DNA of 20,418 bases from Hypsibius dujardini (Eukaryota > Tardigrada > Eutardigrada > Parachela > Hypsibiidae). Positions 10,215 through 18,168 of this stretch are shown here, in pieces (position 1 is the stretch's first letter; each line of letters begins with the position of its first letter). Where the stretch lies: positions 1-20,418 of the forward strand of contig LRSR01014640.1 of NCBI GenBank assembly GCA_001579985.1, written 5' to 3'. The notes under the pieces were generated by a model, which had not been told where the DNA came from, searched no databases, and saw nothing but the letters and a program-made list of their open reading frames with translations. The position numbers and the translations under genes are program-made.

Positions 10215-10506
10215 TATTATTACTGTACGCTCCCAATCTCAAGGGTCGATTATGCACCACCCCCGCTGGTTCACATCAAGCTTGAGCGGATCGTTCATTT
10301 CCGTTCACTTGTCCGTGATTGATCCGTTGGTTTTTTGCCTGACAGGCCAAAACCTGCCTTGCTTGATTGAAATGATGATTTCGGTTTCAAACATTTTTAA
10401 GTCAGTAAATTTAAGTGAATTTGAATAAACAACCAAGCGAGCGACGGAACGTTTTCGGGCCGGACCTAAAATCAACCCTTGAGATAGGGAGCGTACAGTA
10501 ATAATA
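10215..10506. mobile_element. TA-flanked miniature inverted-repeat element, 292 bases
   Basis: The left end TATTATTACTGTACGCTCCC (10215-10234) continues into ATCTCAAGGGT(C)GATT. The right end (10470-10506) is its reverse complement with about two mismatches, giving inverted repeats of about 37 bases. Read as TA, then CTGTACGC...GCGTACAG, then TA, the ends fit a TA target duplication of the Tc1/mariner/pogo type. There is no transposase inside. The outermost CTGTAC is shared with the element at 15373-15649. Confidence 0.8.
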
Positions 10507-11330
10507 CTGCACAGAAGTTTATACACTCTGAACATCCGAAGTTTTAAATCCGTATTGGGCACTTTTTAAGTACTCGAAGCAGTTTGCCACGCAAGCTCGG
10601 TCCTCAATAAGCTGCGGCGACCATTTTACAGTTTACAGAAATTCTCCCTCATTTGGAAGACTCTCATTTAATACTGATTTTGACAGAGATTTTCCATCAA
10701 ACGCCGTCGAATTTTCAAGCAAACTGTTGATGACGAGTAATATAGTGCGGCCATGTAACGGGCATTGTATCCATGTTTGAAACGCACTAGTATATTGGCC
10801 AAATTCAAAGGACGAAAACTAATCGTCCATCTGCATCTCAGCCTAGGCTAGTGACTATTAGTGACTTTTCTTGCGACTATTAGTACGAGTACTAACAAAA
10901 AGAGACAAATTATGCGGTTACTTTTGAAACTGTTGTCCGTCCTTTCCTTCAGAATTACAAAGTGACGAGACATCCGACACAAGTCCAATTTCAATGGTTC
11001 TGGGCTCAGTGGTCTGTGGACCAAAGTGGACTGGAAAATTTTACAAAAGCAGATTGCTAAATGAACTAGGCGTCTAAAAATCAGAGTTGCAACAAAAAGG
11101 CCATGCTCACGTTAGCGATGGTCCTAACCACAACTATCTCGATTTGTACAGTGACTAAGCCAAAAAAACTATACGAAAGAGTAATAAACGATGAGAAAAA
11201 CATAATCTCATAGTAAAGGAAGAGCTTGACAAGTAAAAGGGGATGAATGCAGAGACAGTTTGTTATTCTGGCAAGAAAACATAAACTAAGTCGGAAAGAA
11301 TTCATAGACATCGCGTTTAGATCCCAGAGA
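10507..11330. other. Downstream flank of the EFA6-like gene, no supportable gene
   Basis: The part nearest 11330 is expected to be the 3' UTR of the EFA6-like gene, but I see no clear AATAAA on the minus strand close to the stop. A hydrophobic open frame on the minus strand (11081-11353) overlaps the real last exon and is AT-rich, so I take it as chance. Near 10850-10890 is a short direct repeat of GTGACTATTAGT type. Confidence 0.35.
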
Positions 11331-14300
11331 TTATTTCCCACCAAGAGCCACAAGATAAATTTTGGTTCTTTCCAGCTGTAACAAGAGATACTCTCAATTA
11401 ACGATCTGTAAGAAAATAGTTTTTGGGCACTAAAGATATTCCGAACGAACCTCTCGATTAAAAAAATCCAATTGGGCAGACATTTCCAGCAGTTCCCTGC
11501 GAGAAGCAGGTTCCTCTGTATTCAATGTCTGGATCTCATGAATCAACCGGGCTTCGTTAATTTTCAGTTCTTCCACCTGTTCAACCTGTAATAGCATAGT
11601 CAATTATAAACAGGAAGATTCCGATGGGCTAATTCAAAAGACCTCGGACCTTACCACAGAAAGGCCACTCTTTCGGGAAGCGTAAAGCGGGCGAATGTTA
11701 GTATTCGGCTGTCGTTTCTTGCTCATGGTCTGCGACCCAACCTGTAATAAATGCGAGAAAGTTTGGCATGCATCAGAGCAACATATTTAAGATATATGAT
11801 ATGCTAGAGCCTCATTTAAGTCATTACCGGTAAAGACACCGTGGCGGAATTAGAAGCCGCAGTGTGATTTATTGCGTGAAGCCAACTGACAAATTCGTCC
11901 TCATTCACAGCCCGAAAAAGTGCCATAGATTCGTCAATAGCACGCAAACGAAACACAAGAGGCCGCTTTCGATAGTCCTTGGCAGGGGTAACGTATCCGT
12001 GATGGAGCGGAACCGAGTTAATCGCCGTAGCATCACTGTCATTTACCGGCTCATTCTGAAATCAAATCCCCATTTGGCTGCACTAGCATTGTAGCCTGTA
12101 TCTGTATATCGTGGTTTCGTAACTGCGCGACAAGGGTAACACATCTTTGCATTACTTTACCTTAAAACATTCTAGGGCCATTTGTGTCAAGACCACGAAG
12201 ACACGCTTCCAACCACGGCGACCCCATCGAGTATCCACGCCCCCCACCTCACAGCAGGACTTTCGAAACAAGAAGCCAGATTTGCAGATGGCTCCTTTGT
12301 CATCCACGGTATCACAAGGCCGATAGAATTCTCCATCTACAAAAGAATGTATGAGTGTGGCGAAGCACAAAGTTTAGCGGCAGATACGTAAACCTTGGCA
12401 CGCACAATCCCGTTATCTACTGTAGATGACAATCAAACAAGACTCAAAAAAGGTATTAACATGACATACCCTCCGCCTTTCCCGCAACTGGTAACTGTTC
12501 CTTTTTAACGGACAGAAAAAGCAAACGAAGATCCTCGTCGGGTAGCGCAGCACAAGCCGGAATTTCCCGCAGCCCTTGGAGGAAGCCTTCCAAATCCCTA
12601 GGCCGAAAAGGCCGGTGCTGGCTGTAGAGATCGCTGTTGAGAATCAATAGCGCAGAAACAACAGCATTCGCAGATTCTGCAACACATCAACAACAAGCAA
12701 AATCGTTTAAGTAACGTCAATTGTGGTGCAATATAACCGAATTTCGACTCTTAACGCACAAAATAGTTTATCAAGGCAACAAGAAACCTATATTAGATGT
12801 TTCTCATAATCTTGCTTACCGCGAGTGTATATGGTCTTGGGATTACACTCAATATATCGCAAGACAAAAAGATCAACGACCCTCTGACGGGCCTCTGTTT
12901 CGCCGACCTGAAAAGGATAAAAATCAAGTTTGTAAGTTCAATTTAACTGCTGTAAATGATTGCCGTGCCTTACCAGTTTGACATTAGTCAGAAAATGGCG
13001 CAAAGCCTGATCCAGGCTCAAGTCCTGCAGAGAAAAAATCTCCATTGTTTCCCTCGCCGAAGCCGGATGGAGAAAGACTGGAAAGTTGGTGACAATATTT
13101 ATTCTGGAATCCTCTTTCGCGACATCATCCCAAGGTTGATCCCCGTCCACATTAATAACCATTGCCGATGATAGAGTTGGTTCAGGTTCGTTATATTCCT
13201 CTGGCTTGGTGGGATGATCTTCCGCCGGATGAAGGGAATTAATCTAGAGGAACATCAGAAAACTCCAAATCCAAATAGCAACTCTGCACATGTAAGCATT
13301 CTTCCTTGGAAACAAACACGCACCTCAATGTCTTTGGCAAGATGTCGCGGAGTTCTAGGGGAATTAAGGATGTAAGACGTCACAATATTGGTGTCTGTTA
13401 CTTCGGATATTGTGGTATCAATGATGGTAGTTTCCTCTCGCAGGATTTCCCTGAAGCGTGACCCACGACTGCTCCGTCGGCGTTCCGGCGAAACGAGAAG
13501 GCCGTCGGAGTGAAAGGCCAGGGCTTCCACGGGCGCATTGACGGTCCACACTGGCCGGTTGTCAACAATTTCCGGCGTGAAAGGACGCTGGCCTGCTGAA
13601 ACTGCCTCGCTCCCCCGATTCTTTGCAGAGGACTCTAGAAGATCTAGAGTTGGGGCGAGACTAGAGACTTGGTTTTCCGATTTGGCCTCAGCCTCATCAC
13701 CTAGTGTAAGAGGAAAGAAAACGGCCACAGTAAATAATGTCCGTGTGAGTGTGAGGTAAACAAACGAACGTTAGCGGGCTGCATCCTGCCCGGGGACAGA
13801 AACGGCTGCTGTTTTAACTAATCATTAAAATCGGTGAAACATAACCCATGACTGCAATTTTTGGGAGAATTTCGAACGATGAATTTATAGCATTTCCTAA
13901 ACAAGTGACCGAACTCAATACCGGGACCTAGAATGGCGGTTCATCTTTATTCGATCCAGTCGCCTTTGAGACATTTGGTAATTGGGGGAAGGAAGCGAAG
14001 GGATTAACTGCTGAGATCGGGAGGAAAATTTATTGACCACAAGGGGAAAAAAGATCCACAGAGTACTCGGCGCGTTAGTATAGTTAGGACTTTCCTGTGG
14101 TAGGGCTACTTCTGTTATTATTAACGCTAGTCTCTAGTGTGAAAAACTAAGGGTATTCAAAGTTCACTTATTTGCAGCGTTTATTTCGCTATTTCAAACT
14201 CGCTAATCTCCCTGGTTTTGCACACCCTTGCAACGGTGATAGGGGACACGCCCCATGGCTTACCTGAGGCTGTGTCTCCTTCGTTAATCTCAACTCACAT

Positions 14301-15189
14301 GGACCACTCACAAGACAGATGCACACAATTAGCGAGCAATTGGCTGCTTTTCTCGCTTATCTTCAAAACCAGAGAGATTAGCGAGTTTGAATTAGCGAAA
14401 TAATCGCTGCAAATAAGCAAACTTTGAATTACTGTTATATTACCCTTACTGTACTAATTGAATTACCCTTACTGTTATAGTGAATAAATACATCATCAAC
14501 ATTATTCAATCAATCCATGACTTGATTTTCCGCAAGTAATTAGTAGTATGCATGAGCTAATCAGCCAATCAAGGACGAAGAATATAATAGTATTATTTGT
14601 CGTTATTGATTGGCTTGGACCAAACAGCCTCTTGAGTCTTAGTCCTAATTCCAGGCAGAGGCTTTTGATGAAACTGCGCTGGAATTGCGATTTAATTTAA
14701 GGAAATTTTGCTGACAACGTACTATGAGCGGTATGATGAGGGATGTGGTAACCTGGCCCAGTCAGATAGAATTGATGTTCATCATGAGTTCGATATTGAA
14801 AGAGCAATTCGTGCTCGTCGTCATTCCTTGCACACGAACGCTGCAGGATGCCGTCCTCCTCCTCCCTCCTTCTCCTTCTCCTTCTCCTGGGGAGAGGTGG
14901 AGATCCTGGATGCAGCGCCAAGCACAGGCGAATGGAGGACAATATTGTTGGTAGGACTGGGGTTTACGGAACGACGGCCATTCTTTTTCTCACTAACAGG
15001 GCTTGAAGCTGAAGTAGAGTGGATGTTTGTCTTTGAAACGCGCCCGCTAGGAAGGATATGATTCCCAGTCATGACGAAGGCTTCGAACCGTGGCCCGGAT
15101 ACCGATGGGGATTGTGACTGGTTGTCCCTGTTCGCAGCACCTCCATATTGCTGGCGTTGTTGATGAGAGGATTCTACCACCGACGTCAT
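11331..15189 (-). CDS. EFA6/PSD-like Arf guanine-nucleotide exchange factor (Sec7-PH-coiled coil), 10 coding exons
   Basis: Exchanges GDP for GTP on Arf GTPases (Arf6 in known EFA6) at the plasma membrane. Exons in reading order: 14994-15189, 13324-13700, 12974-13243, 12820-12907, 12470-12676, 12161-12336, 11828-12055, 11655-11741, 11451-11585, 11331-11375; all GT-AG, phases agree, 1809 bases, 602 residues. Residues 1-230 are Ser/Pro-rich and look disordered. Sec7 runs about 232-379: LSLDQALRHFL (270-280), VGETEARQRV (282-291) with the glutamic finger at Glu284, LILNSDL (321-327). PH runs about 398-510: KSGFLFRK, RWGRRGWK, and the C-terminal Trp496. GSQ follows at 516-518, then a coiled coil ending in RELERTKIYLVAL, which matches the EFA6 tail. 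The Sec7-PH linker and the PH start are EFA6-like rather than cytohesin-like. Odd: the first Sec7 helices are poorly conserved. Exon 1 is the least certain; I chose it for its GTGAGA donor of matching phase and its ATG. Confidence 0.9.
13701..14993 (-). other. Intron 1 of the EFA6-like gene (inferred)
   Basis: This 1293-base intron is about ten times longer than the other introns of the gene (66-143 bases). It opens with GTGAGA and closes with a long pyrimidine tract ending in ACACTAG. It contains the inverted-repeat element at 14155-14429 and a Glu/Arg- or Pro-coding low-complexity CT-rich stretch near 14860-14890. If exon 1 is wrong, this interval may contain a different 5' exon; I saw none with a matching phase. 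Confidence 0.55.
14155..14429. mobile_element. Miniature inverted-repeat element, 275 bases, in intron 1 of the EFA6-like gene
   Basis: Ends of about 65 bases are inverted copies. ATTCAAAGTT, CTTATTTGCAGCG, TATTTCGCTA, TTCAAACTCGCTAATCTC and CTGGTTTTG appear in order on the left and as reverse complements on the right, with only a few mismatches. There is no coding capacity and I find no convincing target duplication. Directly after the right end the word TTACCCTTACTGT is repeated twice. Confidence 0.85.
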
Positions 15190-15372
15190 TGCCGTGGCTG
15201 TCTTGCACGACGAAAAGACCAATGAAAGAAAGAAACTAGACCATGCCGTCGCCACTCACAACCAATTAGTCACAAAAAAGCATTCTGATTATTTTTAGAA
15301 TATCTCAGACCGTAACGGGATTGAGGTTGAGCAAAATTGTAGCTGCAGCTAGTAGACCATTCAAGAATAATT
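15190..15372 (-). promoter_or_regulatory. Presumed 5' UTR/core promoter of the EFA6-like gene
   Basis: These 183 bases separate the proposed ATG from a miniature transposon. On the minus strand a CT-rich run precedes the ATG and stop codons close the frame upstream of it, near 15256. I see no clear TATA box. The role is inferred from position only. Confidence 0.35.
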
Positions 15373-15649
15373 TACTGTACTGCCACGATTTTAGGGTGGG
15401 TTTAGTCTCGCTCACCCCTGATAGACTGGACGTGACGTCACAGATTCCCTTCCGTTCATCAACGGCCGACTTGATTCTTGATTGAGTAACGCTACGGCTT
15501 ATGTTGATTGCTGATTGATTCCAACGGCTAATTTCAAAATGGCAAACAAACGTAGAAAAACTTATTCTGTTCAGGAAAAGCAGGACGGGGGGGTCGGTAA
15601 TTCACTGGTAGGGCAAAAAACCCACCCTTAAAATCGTGCCAGTACAGTA
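15373..15649 (+). mobile_element. Pogo/Tc1-type miniature element keeping a transposase start
   Basis: Inverted ends read CTGTACTG(C/G)CACGATTTTA then GGGTGGGTTT. The left end is at 15375-15403 and its reverse complement at 15618-15647, each flanked by TA. The 273-base core contains a short frame, ATG at 15539 to TAA at 15631, beginning MANKRRKTYSVQEKQDGG. Its basic KRRK-x-Y(S/T)VQEK start resembles the N-terminus of pogo/Tigger-like transposases, so the element looks like an internal-deletion derivative that kept 5' and 3' ends. It sits just upstream of the EFA6-like gene. Confidence 0.72.
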
Positions 15650-15909
15650 TACGAGGTAAAACTCCCAATGCTGCTCAAGTTCGGAAATGGTATAAATGCC
15701 GCGTTCGCATACTTTTCTCTCATTGTCGATGTTTTGAGTGTAAAAAATCAGCAATAAATCAGAAAACATATGTGACAATAATTTTGACGGAGAACTAAAA
15801 ATACAATTTAAAAAAATGGAAAACGAAAAAGAAACCTTGTAGCTATTTTGATTGATATACGTCACGATTTTGCACTTTTTGCTCTAGGGATGGCATCAAA
15901 TGTCAAATT

Positions 15910-16002
15910 CAAATCAAATCAAATCAAATCAAATCAAATCAAATTGAGGTTCGTTTTGATTTTAAATTCATTTGATTTTGATTTGATTTTGATTTGATTT
16001 TC
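15910..16002. repeat. AAATC pentamer array followed by its inverse
   Basis: About seven tandem AAATC units (15910-15945) are followed after a short gap by GATTT/GATTTT units in the opposite sense. The left end of the hAT-type element can therefore fold on itself as well as pair with the right end. Confidence 0.85.
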
Positions 16003-16557
16003 AGCATTTTTCGACCAATTTTTGGCTTAAAAACGGCTCAACCTCGATCTTTTTGCAAAATTTTAGTAATTCTCCAAATTTCTTAATTCAGAATGTCCAT
16101 AATATTTCATGTTCTAAAGTTTACGTTTTAAACGTTCCTCATTCAGAATGTTCATAAAAACTCTCGAGCTATTCGGAGTCATTTCGTCCCCGTAACCCGA
16201 TGAGCCTGATGACGCAATCTTTTCCATTTCTGACATTCCCTAAAATATAACTGGGAATTCTGCCACGCATTCATTAACCTAACTTAATACTTATGATGTA
16301 TGAATGATGATAAGATTACATCATCGAAAAAACATTTGCACTTGTGTAGTGCAGGTTTTTCGTAGTCTTTACCTAGAAAATAAATAATAAAAAAGGTTAA
16401 TTTTCCACCTAAATTCAAACTAATAATTTTTATACGTAAAACTGAACCCTAGTCTGAACAATTGTTCTCCTCGAATATATACTAATTCGCGCTAAAATTA
16501 TTGCAAAAAACATGCCAGAAAGTACTAGTATGAAGTCAACGAAATTTTCATAGTACC

Positions 16558-16630
16558 GTCAAATCAAAATCAAATCAAAATCAAATGATTCAAATTCAAA
16601 TCAAAATCAAAATCAAATCAAATCAAATCG
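16558..16630. repeat. AAATC/AAAATC array at the right end of the hAT-type element
   Basis: Mixed AAATC and AAAATC units, interrupted by GATTCAAATTC, forming part of the subterminal inverted repeat. Copy number differs from the left arm, as expected for a slippage-prone array. Confidence 0.8.
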
Positions 16631-16699
16631 GTCGTTTTGTCATTTGATGCCATCCCTAGTTTGCTCTGTCTTGCGCAGCATTGGGGATTTTACCTCGTA

Positions 16700-17088
16700 A
16701 ACGGATGCAGACGCACTAATATATGAGCAAATGAGTACTGTGTATATTCAGTTTATATTCACTTTGAGTTTCGAGAATAAAAGCGACTACTACTACTATG
16801 CTAACCACTCCTTTCCAAATGTTCCAGAGTGGTAGAGTTGGCATCGCCCGACCATGATTGATTAACATGACCGATAAGCCTCATGGCCAATCGGCCATAG
16901 GCCGAGCTGATTGATTGATTGAATGCATTATGGCAGATTCGCTGTTAGCCTATCAGTCATAGTCGGCCGACTATGATCGATTTTTGGAAATTTGGAAAGT
17001 AGTGTCTTCCTTGCCGGTTCTACAATCTCCACTGTGGAATCATCGAAGTTGTACTGCACCGTACCAGTTCGTAATTAAGATGAAAATA
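16700..17088. other. Intergenic stretch with palindromes
   Basis: No gene. Contains a perfect 20-base palindrome (16957-16976), a CGGCCATAGGCCG near-palindrome around 16892, and TGATTGATTGATT microsatellite words near 16908. Confidence 0.5.
16957..16976. repeat. Perfect 20-base palindrome
   Basis: TCATAGTCGGCCGACTATGA equals its own reverse complement. The symmetry stops exactly at both ends. It could be a cruciform or a dimeric protein site; nothing else in the context tells which. Confidence 0.85.
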
Positions 17089-17096
17089 AGAAGTAT

Positions 17097-17203
17097 CAAG
17101 GCGTAACGGACCTTTCAGGGGGGGGGGCAGTTTTTCTTATGAATAAAAAGTAATTGGGGGTGGGGGAGGCACTCGGCCTAGTGCCCCTTCTGTTACGCCT
17201 CTG
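17097..17203. mobile_element. 107-base hAT-type mini-element with target duplication
   Basis: Ends are CAAGGCGTAAC at the left and GTTACGCCTCTG at the right (reverse complement CAGAGGCGTAAC). They are flanked by AGAAGTAT (17089-17096) and GGAAGTAT (17204-17211), an 8-base duplication with one mismatch. Inside are a 10-G run and a GCACTCGGCCTAGTGC palindrome. Too short to code for anything. Confidence 0.75.
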
Positions 17204-17517
17204 GGAAGTATCAACTTGTTTCGGCGCGTTGATTGATTGCCTTTAGGTCAACAGCGACTAAAGCACATTTCACAGGGTGTCGTTTCATAAAAAAGAAAAA
17301 CGTGAGAGTACATGAATAGGGAAATCAATACCAATGCTGTTGAATATTGCTGTTTTACGTCACTGCTGTTTTTTCAAATTTTGAAAACGGCAAAAAGTTA
17401 CCTAACTTAGTGATCTATAATTGTAAATGGTGTTTGGACATGAAAATGCTTATTTACCCTTGCAACAAATGGGGGACCTGAGAAGATTTTCTGGATGACT
17501 CAAAGTGCCGGGTTGCC

Positions 17518-17642
17518 CTTAAAGTAGCTAAAGCCAGATTTTATTATAAGAAATATAAATGCTCTTTTTGGAAACAATGAGGCAAAACAGTATTTTTTTA
17601 TTTATATTTCTTATATTAAAATCTGGCTTTAGCTACTTTAAG
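17518..17642. mobile_element. 125-base hairpin element
   Basis: CTTAAAGTAGCTAAAGCCAG then ATTTTATTATAAGAAATATA at the left is repeated as its reverse complement at the right, with about one mismatch over 43 bases and a loop of about 39 bases. The near-perfect arms suggest a young insertion or gene conversion between arms. No clear target duplication is seen. A plus-strand open frame starting in the loop is incidental. Confidence 0.8.
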
Positions 17643-18168
17643 AAGTGTTTTTTGTCCAATTTTGTTAAACGAAATTGTCCAGAAAATACTGTATTAGTAC
17701 TGAACGGCATTGTACTTCAGTACACAACCAGCACAGCACACGCGCACAGCACATCACATGTTTTTTTACGTGCCGTCAATCAAGCGCTCATTCAATCATT
17801 CAATCAACCGCTCATGCTATGGCAATGTACGTTCGCCAATTGAGATCTTCCCGAATTTCTCCCCGTTGAACGGGAAACTCTTTGCCATGAGTCATATTTT
17901 GTAAAATTATGTTAGGGGACATGGTATTCAAGAAAAAAGTTTGGTCGCGATCAGAAAGTTGCACTGCTGATTGTTCCCTTGTCAGTGCAACCCATCAAGT
18001 TCAGACACTCCAGTCTATTCACTGTTTATCCAGATGCATGTAGCCCGCCAGGAAAATGAACAGATGACCTTTTGTTAGCCCAAAACCGTGTGCTCGAACA
18101 ACCATCCGTATCTTGATAGATAGTAAGAAGATACAGTAGCAAAGATCACAAGCATTGAAAATTCATTT
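17643..18168. other. 3' flank of ARL1, no other gene
   Basis: On the minus strand this follows the ARL1 stop and should contain its 3' UTR. No clear AATAAA was found. The overlapping plus-strand frames at 17675-17904 are rich in His/Ser from CACACAGC words and look like noise. Confidence 0.4.

Larger units (their letters stand above)
15885..16658. mobile_element. hAT-type miniature element, 774 bases, nested
   Basis: Terminal inverted repeats are TAGGGATGGCATCAAATG at the left and its reverse complement at the right. They are flanked by TTTTGCTC (15877-15884) and GTTTGCTC (16659-16666), an 8-base target duplication with one mismatch, as expected for hAT. Just inside the ends lie arrays of AAATC-type pentamers (about 15910-15945 and 16558-16630), and a GATTT-oriented array at about 15953-16002. 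The AT-rich middle has no transposase. Confidence 0.85.
15652..16697. mobile_element. TA-flanked miniature element (about 264 bases) split by a hAT-type insertion
   Basis: The left end is CGAGGTAAAACTCCCAATGC (from 15652), continuing TGCTCAAG. The right end is the reverse complement of CGAGGTAAAATCCCCAATGC, continuing TGCGCAAG (to 16697). Both are flanked by TA (15650-15651, 16698-16699), as for Tc1/mariner-type elements. Removing the 774-base insertion at 15885-16658 and one 8-base duplication leaves about 264 bases without coding capacity. It abuts the TA-flanked element at 15373-15649. Confidence 0.7.

Noticed and set aside
10198-10562. Open frames on both strands of the 10.2-10.56 kb region
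   Set aside because: They lie within and across an inverted-repeat element and mirror each other; there is no domain.
11081-11353. 90-residue hydrophobic minus-strand frame
   Set aside because: It overlaps the last EFA6 exon in another frame, is AT-rich and has no recognisable domain.
11430-11450. TAG at 11430-11432 as the end of the EFA6-like gene
   Set aside because: Splicing at GTTCGT to the TTACAG acceptor at 11376 adds LERTKIYLVALGGK, which matches the conserved EFA6 C-terminal coiled coil better than the read-through end.
13255-13728. Single-exon 157-residue minus-strand gene
   Set aside because: Its apparent start is GTG inside an intron's pyrimidine tract and its end reads through a donor; the real exon is 13324-13700.
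13538-13759. Plus-strand frame over EFA6 exon 2
   Set aside because: Antisense shadow of a real exon with matching splice sites on the minus strand.
14708-15061. 117-codon plus-strand frame opposite EFA6 exon 1
   Set aside because: It has no recognisable domain, and the minus strand carries an ATG frame whose donor and phase fit the EFA6-like gene.
15060-15090. tRNA-like GGTTCGAAGCC word on the minus strand
   Set aside because: It is part of the EFA6 exon 1 coding sequence and no cloverleaf surrounds it.
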